DNA of 64,000 bases, from assembly GCA_001598975.1 (NCBI GenBank), contig BBXU01000578.1, positions 1-64,000 on the forward strand. The letters are read 5' to 3'. The position numbers were made by a program, and so were the translations under genes. Shown piece after piece: positions 37,601-49,226 of this stretch (positions are counted from its first letter, which is position 1; every line of letters begins with the position of its first letter). Origin of the DNA: Parachlorella kessleri. Its lineage: Eukaryota; Chlorophyta; Trebouxiophyceae; Chlorellales; Chlorellaceae. The notes under the pieces were generated by a model. The model was not told the origin of the DNA. It searched no databases and saw only the letters and a program-made list of their open reading frames with translations.

Positions 37601-39622
37601 AAGCTCCCAGGTCTCTCTCCCAGGTCTCCCAGGTCTCTGCATGGCATCGTACCTGAAGCAATCGGGGGCTTACAAAATGGGCTAAAGGTTGCCGGTGGCA
37701 AGCATTCACGTTAACAGGATGTTTTCGAATGCGTTGGGGGCAAGGACAGGAGAAAGATAGTATGCTGTGCTGATTTCCTCCTGCTGGCAAGCCGGCCTGC
37801 GGTGAAGCTTGGATGCTGAGCTTGGAAGCTGTGACATGGGGTACAGCTGGTGGTTTGTCGTGGACTGGGGTGGGAACTTGGGCTCCCAGAGAGGCTGACT
37901 CTGGCAGTATGGACCAATGGGCAGCTGCCTTGTCCCTAGCAACAGGCCCGCAGTTGTGGGTGCTGCAGGGAGTTTGCACAAAACATTGGTATTGCATTCA
38001 AGACGCCGGAGGAGGTCTTCGGGTAAGCCAGGCACACCTGGGCAGGGAGCATGCAGTAGATTTGAGATTTGGGATGAGTATTGACCCCCTGGCACCTGCT
38101 TTCATGGCTGCTGGATGGGGGACCGAGTGCTGCCGGAGTTGCAGATGCGGCATGCCAGCGCATGCCCCGGGTGCCATGACACCCGCTCTGCGGCTCTATG
38201 GTTCTGGGTTACTTTTCCTTGATGGGAAGTTCGAGGGTGGCTTCCTGCTGACCGTAGTACCCACTTAGACACTTGTACCCACAAGAACCTCCCCAGGCAG
38301 CGAGACGCGGGCCAAGGAGCAAGCCGCCTGCCTGGTTTAGGCCCGCTGCCACTGCTGCAGGGAGCAGGACAAGCAGGTGGAGGGGCCCAACGCAGGCCTT
38401 GCGGGCTGCTTCAAGCGGCTGGGAGAGATGGCCAGGGCAGAGGGTGAGCTGCTTGATAGGGGCTCATTTGGACATTGCGTGAGTTGTACCACATCGGCGC
38501 ACCCTGCCAAGCTGTGCTAGACGACGAGTGCATCTATGCACCTATGAGTGGGGACGACATGGCAGTTCATTCATTCCTTCTTGTCCTTGTTTTTGTGTAG
38601 TAAGTGATAGGCTGGCGCTAGTAAGTGATAGGCTTGCTAGTGAGACCCAAGCACTCGATCCACATGAAGGCCTCTTCATTAGCGTCACACCCTTGCGCAC
38701 TGACGAGAAAGTCCGCATTGCCCTGACTGCGTGTGTCTGTGTGCTCTTGGCCTGCAGGCGGCGCACCCTTCAAGGCCATTGCCTACGAGAAGGTTTACCG
38801 CTTTCTGCTGTCCTACCCAGCTGTCATCACTGATGCCAAGCAAGTGGCCAAGGAGAAGGGCGTGGGCAAGGGCTCACTTGCCAAGGTAAGGGGGAAGCCA
38901 CAAGAACTGGAATCAACTGGAACTTCTGCTTATGCATTGAATAAATTAACGTCACAGGCACTTATGGCGTACCCCCAGTTGGGCTTCAGCGTGGTGGTCT
39001 GAAGGCACACTCGGTAAGGAGGTGACCAAGGGGAAGGGGGCGGGCAAGAGCTTGCTTGCGAGGGTGAGCCAGCTGCTTCTCTAAGGGAAGCAAGGGCAGG
39101 GAAAGGGTGGCGATCGTGAAAGGAGCATTAGTAAGTGCCGACTGTGCGGGCGACTTTTTTAGGGGTTGTGGTAGCCGGGCATGGTGCCGTGCAGCTTCGT
39201 TGCACAGCTGGCAATTTGTGCTGGAGCGGTACTCTGGGCAGGCGCAGTGCTAATGAAGTCAAAGCTCACGCGCTGTTCAAGCCAAAGCAGTGCGACACCT
39301 GCCCAGGACACGGGGACCTTGATGCGCATGGAAGTGAGGATTGGGATTGTGGGCTTTGAGTACGAGAGCACCTCAGTGCCAAACATCAGGGGACATTTAA
39401 GCAGTGTGTGTGAGCGAGGGCGGTTGAAGCTCTATGAAACCATGGGCATCTCCTCAATGCCCTGCCTCACCCTCTGCCGCGGACGCCAGTGATGTTTTGT
39501 TCTCTGCTTGTGTGCAGATTGATGAATACCTTAAAACTGGCACGATGGCTGGTCTAGAAGGCACGCAGCCCACGGGGGCAGTGGCTCCCAAGAACGACAA
39601 AGCCCTTGCCTTCCTGGATTGA
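34661..39622 (+). CDS. PNKP-type DNA 3'-phosphatase fused to a polymerase beta-type 8-kDa HhH domain
   Basis: Twelve exons join in frame to 358 residues: 34661-34796, 35009-35123, 35452-35500, 35712-35789, 36119-36174, 36411-36522, 37078-37171, 37532-37598, 37969-38022, 38361-38443, 38758-38885 and 39518-39622. The N-terminus (PKRKVK, then acidic and Lys/Ala runs) is a nuclear-localisation type tail. Residues 92-253 are a HAD 3'-phosphatase of PNKP/ZDP type: KIAAFDLDGTL (nucleophile Asp99), DWKWF, YQLVIVSNQGG, KPNTGMWDW, ECFYCGDMAGR, and TPEEVFG at the end. From about 261, NAGLAGCFKRLGEMARAEGG to the end match the N-terminal 8-kDa domain of DNA polymerases beta/lambda, with hairpin KGVGKGSLAKIDEYLKTG. 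Lys324 aligns with the Schiff-base Lys72 of polymerase beta. The kinase domain of animal PNKP is absent. Intron 8 has a GC donor (GACAG|GCAAGC). Expected role: single-strand break and base-excision repair. Confidence 0.9.
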
Positions 39623-40220
39623 GTGGGGACACAAGAGGGTGGTAATGCCTGCACCACAACCGCAGTGCCGCATGTTCAATGCTGGATCTGCTTGGGTTGT
39701 ACTTCCAGCTCTGCCAGCCCCTCTAAATCTGGTTGCAACTGCCAGTGGTGCCGACGGATGATTGAGAGGTGTTAGGGGTTAAGAGGCATAGGCCCAGTGG
39801 ACGCGTGCTTGGGGCCTGAGCTAGCTTTATTATCCATAACGTGTTTGACACCGACCTGGAGACCAGTCAGTAGGATGGTTTGGTGTCCATGGCGGTTGCT
39901 GACAACATTTTCTCATGGCGTCTCTGCCGGGTGGGCTCCCCGCATGTGAGGTGGGCGTGGGGGCAGTTGGAACCTGGCAGCCGACTTCCGCCTTGGACGA
40001 CTGCCCGGACCTGACGTGACCTGAGCAAGCAAGCAAGCAGGTTCCAGTGCACAGAGTGCAGCACTCTTACAGCGGAGGCCAAAGCTGATGTAAGCTGAGA
40101 AGGATGATGTCGCCCTCTGAAGAACCAGTGGAGGCATTAGATAGGCGAATTGGCAGGCGCTTACTCACTCAGCCTGCTCATGATCTGGTTAGTGCCTTGC
40201 CACAGATTTGCAATTACTTA

Positions 40221-40315
40221 CTGGATCAGCACTCAGGCAAGACTCAGGCACATTCTGCATCCAGCCCTGTCAGTCCAGCTCAACTCTCACTCCCTGTTCG
40301 CACTACCTGCCACCC
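40221..40315 (+). repeat. Dispersed repeat family A, copy 2
   Basis: ACTCAGGCACATTCTGCATC, CAGCCCTGTCAGTCCAGCTC and TCGCACTACCTGCCACCC in order. This is the most complete copy and can be used as the reference. Confidence 0.75.
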
Positions 40316-40559
40316 ATGCTCATTACTTGATGATTTGTTTGACACCTGTAGCCAACCTAACGGCCGGCGGCATGATAGGCAATGGTGAAGGCGGAGTTGA
40401 AAGATGGCAAAACAGTACTCTGAAGCCGATCAAAGAAATGAAATGATGTCAGACAACGTGAGCAGTCCCCTATGTTAGACAACATGAGCATACGATGGTA
40501 CATTGGTACCACTGCAGCCCCAAACATGTGTGAGGGTGCGATGATACACAAATGATCTA

Positions 40560-40662
40560 CTGGCTCAGAACTCAGGCAGGCCCCAGGAGCACATTTGCAC
40601 CCAGCCCCGCCCTCAATACAGCTATGCCCTAGAACCGCTCTATTCGCACTACCTGCCACCCT
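40560..40662 (+). repeat. Dispersed repeat family A, copy 3
   Basis: CTGGCTCAGAACTCAGGCAG at the left, CACCCAGCCCCGCCCTC in the middle and TTCGCACTACCTGCCACCCT at the right. It is more diverged in the middle than copy 2. Confidence 0.65.
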
Positions 40663-41048
40663 ATTGATATCCTCTCAGCGTTGCACTGAGAAACAGCACC
40701 GCACATGAAACAAGGGCAGGGAAAGACCCTTCAGCTACCTATGCCGCAGGTGTAGCAGTCCCTGCACGGAGCAAGAAGTGCACCGGGTCGCTCAAGCATT
40801 CGTTCCAGCCTCTGCAAATTGGAATACAACCCCTGTTCACCCGTACACCCGTGCACTGACACCTAGCACCTACTGTACAACACCGCTTCCACAGCTCCTA
40901 CTTGTGCCTTGGGTCCATCACCTTCAATCGATACCTATTCAACATTCACCATTATGCAACAAAAAATTGCAACAATGCATGCCTTTGACCTGAGCACGAC
41001 AACCGAGGGCCCTGCAGGCTGAAATCAGACTCGCACTTGCGCAATACA

Positions 41049-42988
41049 TCACATAGTATACAGGCGGCTGGTGAAGGGATGCACAGCATCCACCAGCCAG
41101 CAATTTGCCAGGTCAGCAGCATCCTTGCGGTCTTCTTGCAGCCGAAGCACCCAGGCATACACACAGCGCGCGGGGATGTTGCTGCCCAGTACGTCCGAGC
41201 TTGAAGTCACACCTGCAGCACATAAAAAAGCCATGGTGTGGAGGTAATGAGTGACTAGCCCATAACCCTCGCTCCCCACCAGCAGGGCAGACAGCCTGTT
41301 GAGACCCATGCGCCAACCACAAAGGTGTTGATGTTACCATTGCAAGTTAGCGCGGAGCGGCTCCCTGAGCTCAGCCAAACCATTTCCCCATCTGATAGTC
41401 ACACAACAGTAGACACATGGATATCACACTGCAAAAGGTGTCTCTCCAGCCCTTGCGACTGCACAGTGCTAGACCCTGAAGCATGCAGCGCTCACTTCCA
41501 AAGCCCATGTTTGCATAACTTACCAACCATCACGCAGGCCTTGTCCCGTGTCATTTGAACACTCCGCAATAATGAGGCCTCACGGTGCCCCAACAGTGGC
41601 CGGTACACTGCGTTGCCCATCATTTGCAGGAAGCGGCCGTAGCTCTGCGACAGCAGCTGGCTCTGGGGCGAGGCGAAACGATAAACTGTGGGCAGGTCGT
41701 TCTCCCTGTGCACCAGAAAGCGGCAAAGAGGGATGTCGAGTTGACAAAATGTGGTGCGGGCGGAACATGGTTTCATAAATGACAAGAAGAAAATGAGAAC
41801 TCTCCATTTCCAACTCTTTCGCAATAACTGTGAAACATTGACCAGCCAGCGTTCCCGAGCGTATGCCAATAAGAATCAGCGCTGCACACCAAGGTCTTAC
41901 CTAAAGGCTTCCAGCTGCGCAAGCACCACGGTCTCAGGTCCCCAACGCGGTTGTGGCTGGGTGGGTAGCTCTGCAGTGGCTGGCTCCCCCATGATGCCTC
42001 GCAGATGCCACTCCTTTTTAAGGTGCGTGGCACTCCTGCACATGTGAAGTCTGACATGAGCTCCCTACAAGTATCATGGCCTCAGCCGCGCAACTGGCAT
42101 ATGCCCTGCATCATTCCTGGATGCCTCTCTAGTCCTTGCCCTCTGCCACACGACAGCATTAACCTCCCCATTTTGCTCAAGCCCCAATGACTATGACCCT
42201 GCAGCGAAAATGTCATGTGCCGCCACACCCTGCCTGCTCGATTGATATGATGAGGTTCTTTCGCAGCAGCTGCCTGTACCCCACCTGAGGAAAACCAGTG
42301 AGTCCTCCAGCTGCATGCGAAAAGTGATCACCATCTCTTCTCCGCTGGCAGTAATCACGGCATAGCGCTGCAAAAACTCGTCTGCCGAGACATGCAGGCA
42401 GCTGAGCATTTGAACGGAAGCGGGCGGGCTGAGAATGAGGCTGCGCTGCGCATATGCGTCCATGTGAAAGTCGCCATGGGTAGAGAGGTCCAGAAGGTCA
42501 GCAAAGGAGAGGTCCTTGAAAGGAGTGGTTACCCTGCAGCAGTCCCACCACAAGCTGAACAACAATTGAGAAGCCGGCGAGCAGAAATTCAGAGACAATA
42601 TGTGTTCTGCCTCAGGGGCGCCCTCTACCAACGGGCGTTGATGTGGGCATGCCAGCAAGGCTCATAAAATACGAATCCCTCAGCTTTCAAACAGAAGTGA
42701 GACTCACAGCTTGTCCTTCTTCCTCTGCAGGCACCGGTCCACCACTGCGTCCGGCAGGAACTGCACCAGGCCGTCCAGGTTGCTAGAGTGGAAGCACTCC
42801 AAGCAACGCTCCACTGTAGCAGAGGCCTCAAAAGTTGCAGAGCTGTTGTGGGTCCCTTCAGCCCGCACAAGGCATTTGCGCCACAACGTGCGGCAGGCGC
42901 TGCTGCGTTGCTGTTTGCGGGGCTGAGCCAGGCCCAACTGTCCCCCACGGGATGGCCGCTGTATCAGTGGGTGTCTTAGAGCGGGCAT
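41049..42988 (-). CDS. DUF4864 protein, probably plastid-targeted
   Basis: Five exons join to 336 residues: 42988-42708, 42533-42285, 42035-41901, 41705-41524 and 41212-41049. All phases agree. Residues 1-45 (MPALRHPLIQRPSRGGQLGL...) are Arg/Gln/Ser-rich, like a transit peptide. Residues 50-175 (VERCLECFHSSNLDGLVQFL; LSFADLLDLSTHGDF; EEMVITFRMQLEDSLVF) could form an NTF2/SnoaL-like fold; this is inference. The C-terminal part is DUF4864: VVLAQLEAFRENDLPTVYRF, FASPQSQ, then FLQMMGNAVYRPLLGHR, and RCVYAWVLRLQ. No catalytic role is established for the family. The start is 354 bases from the divergent TMEM18 start. Confidence 0.8.
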
Positions 42989-43342
42989 TGTTGTGTGTGT
43001 CCACGACCTAGGAGGAAGTTGACCGGTGCCTTGTGGTGGGTGATCACACTGATAAGGCACCTTTCGAGGCGCGGAGAGGCCTGCACAGACTTGGGAACGT
43101 TCTCTGGCGTGGCACTTGCCTAACGTATACAAAGATCAAAGCTTGGCGCGCTGTAGCTGTGAGCTGGCGCCGATCAAAAATGGAACTCCCACAAGCCCAC
43201 AGATGTGCATCATCAATTACGGTAATAGTCCCTCCAAGAGGTATTGCCGCTTGACAGCTGAACTGCCAATTTGTGCTGGTCTGTTAGGAACATCACTCAG
43301 CAAGCTTCTCCGAAATACCACTTGCCTTGGTTTGGCAGCGTC
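42989..43342. promoter_or_regulatory. Divergent promoter region of DUF4864 and TMEM18 genes
   Basis: 354 bases between two divergent start codons, so both promoters and 5' UTRs must be here. No specific box assigned. Confidence 0.4.
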
Positions 43343-44427
43343 ATGGAGGGGTTCGATATGGAAAAGGTGCAGCAGGAGCTGCACTCCGCAGTGCAGTATG
43401 TTGTGAACGACGTGAAGGAGAAGTTCAGGCAACTTAACCAGGGGCCTGCTATTCTGGATTCCTTGCGAGCCTTCGTTGCAGCAGTGGACTGGTCGGTGCG
43501 TCTAACTGACTGATTCCACGACCGCTTGCCTACCCAGCCCTTGGGGACCACCGTATGAGGCCAGCTCCCACTGCTCAAGGACTGCTACTGCAGGAACGGT
43601 GGATTATAGCTCTCCTTGCCACACACGTCGTTTTGCTTGTGGTTGTGATTGCTTCCAGGAAGAGCCAGCTTGTGCACAGCATCATCTTCTTTGGCATCAG
43701 TGAGTGGGGGAGTTCATGTCTTGGCTGCCAAGCGGCGCTGTAGCTGGATGCTCTTGTGCATGCGCCGATGTAAGGCAAGAGCCCAAGAGGGCAACGGCGC
43801 ACACAACCGCTGCTGTTGCAGTGGCAGTGGTGTACAATGCCGAGCGGCTGAATGGCCTTGCGGCTCGGAACTGGAGGAAGTTCTCTAAGCAAAACTACTT
43901 CGACAGCCAGGGAATCTTCACATCAGCGCTACTATCAGGACCGCTGCTGCTCATTATGTTTGCCATGCTGGTGAGCGTCAGGGTGGCACTGTTATTGGGA
44001 GGGGTGTCACCCGCGAGTGCAAGATATGTGTGTGTATTAGGCAGCATTGACAGGATGCTGTGTCCAGCTATTTATTAACAAGGTAACCATCAAGGAGGTT
44101 AAGATGCCTAGCGATGTCTGTAAGCCCGAATAGTCGGGCTTGGGGATCCGCCAATTCAGAGACTGGCGGCCATTTGCCAGCTTCTATCTTTGTGATTGAT
44201 ATTTTGGCTTTAGTCCATAGGACTTGTGATCCATCGATGTTTGAGCCAGCAAACTGAACTGTTTACTGACCTGAGAATGCACACTGGCTGTGCAGGTCAA
44301 CTATCTTTTGGCCACCTCTAGGCTACTTATACAGATGAAGCGCAAAGAGCTGCTCTACCGGGCGCGGCAGCAGCAGAAGGCAGCTGCGGCGAACAAGGCG
44401 GGCGGGGAGGCTAAGAAGGAGAAGTAA
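43343..44427 (+). CDS. TMEM18 family nuclear/ER membrane protein
   Basis: Four exons join to 179 residues: 43343-43495, 43594-43699, 43822-43970 and 44296-44427. TMEM18 landmarks in order: AFVAAVDWSERWIIALLATH, a second helix (IIFFGIMAVVYNAERLNGLA), the conserved NWRKFSKQNYFDSQGIFTSA, a third helix (LLSGPLLLIMFAML), and a basic coiled C-terminus (MKRKELLYRARQQQKAAAAN...KEK). The length is near the family's usual 140-160 residues, slightly extended at the N-terminus. Animal TMEM18 sits in the inner nuclear membrane and binds DNA through its basic tail; the tail is present here. The start at 43343 is chosen because it is the first Met before conserved sequence. Confidence 0.9.
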
Positions 44428-45245
44428 AGTAGGATCCATGGGTTGGGCCCTGTTAGTTTGACGACAGTTTGGTGACCGCCGTGCATCCTGGTAGTAGGGC
44501 AGGCAATCTTTTGGAGACTGGCATAGGTACTGCAGCGAGAAGGAAAACATGGGCTGCTGCCCACCTGTGACACAGCTTCCTTAGTGTCAGGCTTGTGAAC
44601 CAGTCCTGCAGAAATACACACAGCCGGGTCAGCCTTCCAGGTGAGCTCTTGACACTCCAAGTAGTGGTGGACAAGCCTGCATCAAGCCTCACAATCCCCA
44701 CTGCTGCCTCCCAGGGATTGCTGCCTGCCACCTTGGCAGTAGGACTTGCTGTCCGCCCTGTTCAGTCGATGTCAACATACGTGCACCTGGCCTTATAATT
44801 ACGAATGTTCGACGAGCCGGCCTGCTGTTCCGCTGGCATAAGCTTGGCTTAGGGAGTGACCTTCAGAACTCGAACAAAGCCCCTGAGCATAACACAAATA
44901 CAATCCAGAAGCATACTTGCATCCAGCCCTGTCAGTATTGTCCGCCCCTTTCTCTCTATTTGCACTACCTGCCGCCCTTACCGATGACTGCATCCAGACC
45001 TGTACAGTTCACAACGAACCCTCCTCTCTTCGACTTCGATGTACATTTACTGTTCATATCACCAACTCATACGCTGGGGCCTTCTGCCGACTAACCATGA
45101 CAGCAAGCTTTCCAATCATGCTTCATGCATGGGGGTCCGGATGATCAGGCGCCCATCATGCTTTGTGATCGACGCATGCCCCTCCAGCTTCTGTCTTTAA
45201 CAGAAGCCAATTGAACATGGGGCTTGTAGCGGACGACACCAAGTC
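44428..45245. other. Intergenic region with a dispersed repeat
   Basis: It lies between TMEM18 and the hydrolase gene. Repeat A copy 4 is at 44911-44979. No supported exon. Confidence 0.45.
44911..44979 (+). repeat. Dispersed repeat family A, copy 4
   Basis: CTTGCATCCAGCCCTGTCAG then ATTTGCACTACCTGCCGCCC, matching the core of the family. Confidence 0.65.
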
Positions 45246-47787
45246 ATGGGCATCCTAACGTTGCGGCCGCTCGGGCCTTCTGCTGGCCAGCGCCAGATCA
45301 TGCCAGAAAGCTTCACCACAGCAGTACGAGGATCGAGGGGTGTGAAAGCGCCCCATAGCAGGCGATCTGCTGGAAGGTTCGCCTCATCGACGGCAACTGC
45401 TGCTGGTAGGTTGGGGAAGACTTTAGGGCATGTGTGGTACTGACCCTGGTGAGCTGACGCTCGGTGACCTTGGTGCCTTCGTGCCTGCAGCTGCAGGTCA
45501 AGCTGTGAGAGTTGCAGAGGTGAAAGGAGGAAGAGAGAGTCGCTTGCTCCCACGAGTTGAGGCGCCACGCACCGCCGCCCCAGTGGTGGTTCTGCCCGGG
45601 TTTGGCAACTGCGCTCGTGACTACCAGGAGCCTTTTGGGGACGCAGATGCAGGCATCGTGGCCGCTTTGAAGGTAGCAGTGACTGCAGGCACGGCTTGCA
45701 CCTTTACTGGCATGAGTAGTGCTCCTGCCGTTTGAGTAGACCGCCAGCAAGGAGAGCTGTAGTCAAGTGGGCTTGCAGCCGTCAAAGATAGCTGGGCCAG
45801 GGTGCCTGGTCACTTATGCCCTAGCCCCTGGGGCTATTGGCACCGATTCATCAATGTTGCAGGTCTGCCTGTGAGCAGAGTTTATCATGTTGCACACTTT
45901 GCACTTCACACTTGCCGTTTAGAAAATCTTATGCCAGCCTTGGGCTGTCCCCACCACTGTGCAGCGCCGTGGCTTCCAGCCATACGTGCTGCCCATCGAG
46001 CGGTCTGATTGGCTACAAGTGGGCCGTGCCCTGCTGACGCGCGCCTACTGGGCTGGCAGCTGCACCACCCACCCTGGGTATAGTTTCTACCTTGAGCGGT
46101 TGAAGCAGCTGGTGGACAAGGCACGGCTGGAGACGGGATGTGACCAGGTTTGTCATCAGATGGAGAGCCCAGTGGGGCAGGGTATAGAGTCTACAAGGTG
46201 GCCGCTGGTACTTGTGGATGAGCCCGGCCAGCCTGCGACCAAGTTGACTGAAAGAGCACCCAAGGAGCAAGCGTGTTGTGAGTACAAGCACTGGTCGTGG
46301 TTGAAGTACGACTGTCTGTTGGGGTAGTGTGTGGGCTTGGTGTGTGGTGACCATGTCGATGTTGCCAAGGCTACGGCGCTTGATTACCAACTTGCACACG
46401 TGTGATGCTAAAGCTGCTGCGCTGAGGCAGGTTTTTGCTGCGGTCGTTTCATTAAGCTAGAATGGCAGCTGGCTGGTGTGTCCCATGATGACTCACCCAT
46501 GACCGAGGCTTGCTACCGCGCCTGTTGGCAGGTTGACCTAGTTGCCCACTCAGCTGGCGGCTGGCTGGGGCGTGCCTTCATCGGCCAGCAGCAGTACAAG
46601 GGCGGTACTGACAGCAGCGATGATGAGCCGCATGAGGCCGTAAGGGCGCTGGTCACGCTGGGCACCCCCCACACAGGAACCCCCGCCGAGAAGGTGCGTC
46701 CTTGGTGCTGCTTGCTGCACGGCATGCGGCCCTTTCCAACCCAAGGCATGGATAAACTCGCACCGGGCCAGCCCCCCTCCTCGCCATGGAGGTGTTGATT
46801 TGTGATGCTGCAACCATGCTGACCCTGTGCATGCAATGCCAGGTACCCCTCCTGCGTGTGCATGCCAAACGCTGTAGCCGCTGGTTTTGGCAGTAATGTG
46901 CTTCCTTCCTGCTTGAGCACAGAGCAGCGGGTTTGGTTGGGTAGTAGCACTGCTTTGCCATCAATCACTCAAGGGCCAATGCCAGAAGCCCTGCCTGTGC
47001 AGGGGCGTTGCCGGACTGGAGGGGCCTTGAGCTGGGTGAACAGCATGTGGCCCGGCGCTTACTTCGCAGACCAGGGTGTCAAGTAAGCCGTCCCTCTAGA
47101 GCTGAACTTGGCACTTGCCGACATTGTCTGGGGTGTTTGGCCCTCAGCTCATCACGCACCTGCTGCCACAGCCTAGCTCCCAACACTCGTGAACAGTGCC
47201 AGCCAATCCTGCCGCTGCTTAGGGTGCGATGGTGCCTGAGCTCCGGCTTGTTTCGTTGCTGTGTTACCTGGCAGGTATGTGAGCGTGGGAAGCCGCGCAG
47301 TTGTCGGGGACGCCACCGTGGATAGAAGAACTCTCCCTGGCTATGCCCATGGCTCCTACATGGAGGTGAGGCAGGTCTACCATGTGGCGGTGGTGCTTTG
47401 GGTGCCGCGGACGCAGGCTGGTGGCTTCTCCGATGGGCTAAGTTGTGTGGAAAGCCTGCCGCTGGAGGCGCTGCCAGCCTGCAAGGTGTGGCATGCGGAA
47501 AGCGGCAAGCATGTGCTGCAAGCACACACTGTGCAGCTGGGGAGTGGCAGGGCTGTCTGGCCGCACGGCTACCCCGCTGCACTCTGCAGGTGTGTGGCGA
47601 GGGCCATGGCGTGGAGGGCGACGCGGTGGTGCCGCTGAAGAGTGCCCTCCTGGAGGGGTCCGAGCACGTTGTGCTCGACCATGTGCTGCACAGCATGAGC
47701 CGCATACGCACTTTTGGGGAGAAGGCTGAGACCGAGTGGTACGGCTCAGACTCTGTCGTGGACAGCTGGCTGCACCACCTGGTGTAG
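45246..47787 (+). CDS. Alpha/beta-hydrolase (lipase-like)
   Basis: Seven exons join to 351 residues: 45246-45405, 45491-45672, 45965-46147, 46532-46693, 47003-47082, 47275-47365 and 47590-47787. The N-terminus (Arg/Ser/Ala-rich, APHSRRSAGRFASSTATAA) looks like a transit peptide. The fold starts at APVVVLPGFGNCARDY (oxyanion region). The nucleophile lies in VDLVAHSAGGWLGRAF (Ser in HSAGG), followed by VTLGTPHTG. The acid is probably in GVEGDAVVPLKSALLEG and the base His in HVVLDHVLHS. The family of PGAP1/lipase-like plastid hydrolases fits; substrate unknown. Phases agree at every junction. Confidence 0.87.
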
Positions 47788-49226
47788 GCTGGCTCTGGGA
47801 AGGTACCTTGGTACCAGCTGTCAAGGCTGCCGTGCCTCAAACCGAAACTCAGTGGAGTCCCAGGGGGGGCAGTTACTACTGCGCCTGCTTATTGGCATCA
47901 TCACTGTACTGCAAAATGCAAGGGCTGCTTGCTTGAGCAGTCGGTACCTGTGCCCCTCATGCCGTCAGGACGGTTGCAGGGGCTGTCATGTATTATATAC
48001 CATATGATGGCATGCCTTGTACTGCTAGCACGCTCTCAGCTTTCTGGGCCCTGGTCTTCCTTCGCTCGCGTCATCCTGGCACTGGTATCTGTGGTCACAC
48101 TTGCTTTTCAATGCTTGTGCTGGATGAAATTATCGGTAGTCTGCAGGATATCATACCGGATGCTCTATGTTGCTCGCAGCGGCCCTGTCTGACCTTCCTA
48201 TGCCATGGTCCTCCTTTCTTGATATAGCTAATGCGTTAATTCACGATCTGTGCCTTCTGTCAGTTGTGTTCAGCTGGATAGCGTGGGCTATCTCGTTGGC
48301 CTCAGGGGTTCCACTGTCAACCAGTACTTGTCTGTTGGACCATACGTGAAGCTAGCGGAGCTTGTGTATCATACATATGATTATGGCATGCCGTCCTGTG
48401 CAATCCTGGATACTGATGGTACGAGGTAGTGGCAACTGTATGGTTTGAGACCTGTCAAGGCTGCTTGCCAGATGTGGCAAGTCTCGAAGTGGCTACATCG
48501 TAGTTTGTGCGGTTCCCACGACTCTCCCACCACTTTCTCGTTCGGCAAGCCCAACATTTTTCTGCCCAATAAAACCTGCCAGACCACCATTCATAGGACA
48601 GTCCTCCCCTGTGCAAGTGTGCCTGAGGGGTGGCATTGATGAGGACAGAGGAGAGCCACGCAGCCCTGTCAGACCAGGTGAACCAACGGTACAAAATCGC
48701 ACCAAATGCAGCGGTCAACCAGGATCCAAAGTACCCAAGGAGCAAGGGATGAGGCAGGAGAGCATAGCAGCACAACAAAATCCAGCAACACAATGCGCTT
48801 TCAAGATGAAAACTTCTGCACTCACGCACGTGTGAACGTGCACCATGCATGACTTGCAATTATGCTCTCAAGTAGTACAGGCTTTCCATTGTCAGGGGTA
48901 CACACTAGCCAGGTGTTCCAGACTTGGCCTAAGTAAGCAACCTTCCACTCAGTGAACATGAAAGGATGCCTACAGTCTAGTGCTTGCCAGTACACATTCA
49001 AGTCAGTGCAACAGCACGTCCAGCCGTCAACCTCTTCAAATCCACAGCACACTTGGCATGAAATGAAAAACACAATTGGACTGCCCTACAGCAAGTGCTT
49101 GTCACAGACCCCCGCAACCCTAACTAGCTAGGTACCTGCCATTGAGAGTAACCCCCAACTCGCCCACCTACCTAACCAGCCTTGCCTGGAGGCAAGCCGT
49201 AAAGCTCCCCACTCCAAACAACCCTT
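47788..49226. other. Intergenic region
   Basis: No supported gene. A minus-strand open frame at 48859-48455 encodes a hydrophobic stretch (LLGYFGSWLTAAFGAILYRW) but has no start context or homology that I recognise. Confidence 0.4.

Larger units (their letters stand above)
39623..41048. other. Intergenic region with two dispersed repeats
   Basis: Between the convergent ends of the phosphatase and DUF4864 genes. Two copies of repeat family A are at 40221-40315 and 40560-40662. No supported exon. Confidence 0.5.

Noticed and set aside
38273..38482. Separate gene for the HhH domain starting near 38.3 kb
   Set aside because: The frame upstream of the exon at 38361 meets a stop or gives a wrong frame, while the phosphatase exon joins it in phase. 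One fused gene is simpler.
48455..48859. Minus-strand open frame of 134 codons with hydrophobic segments
   Set aside because: No ATG at its first codon, no splice-linked neighbours and no family resemblance. Probably a chance frame.
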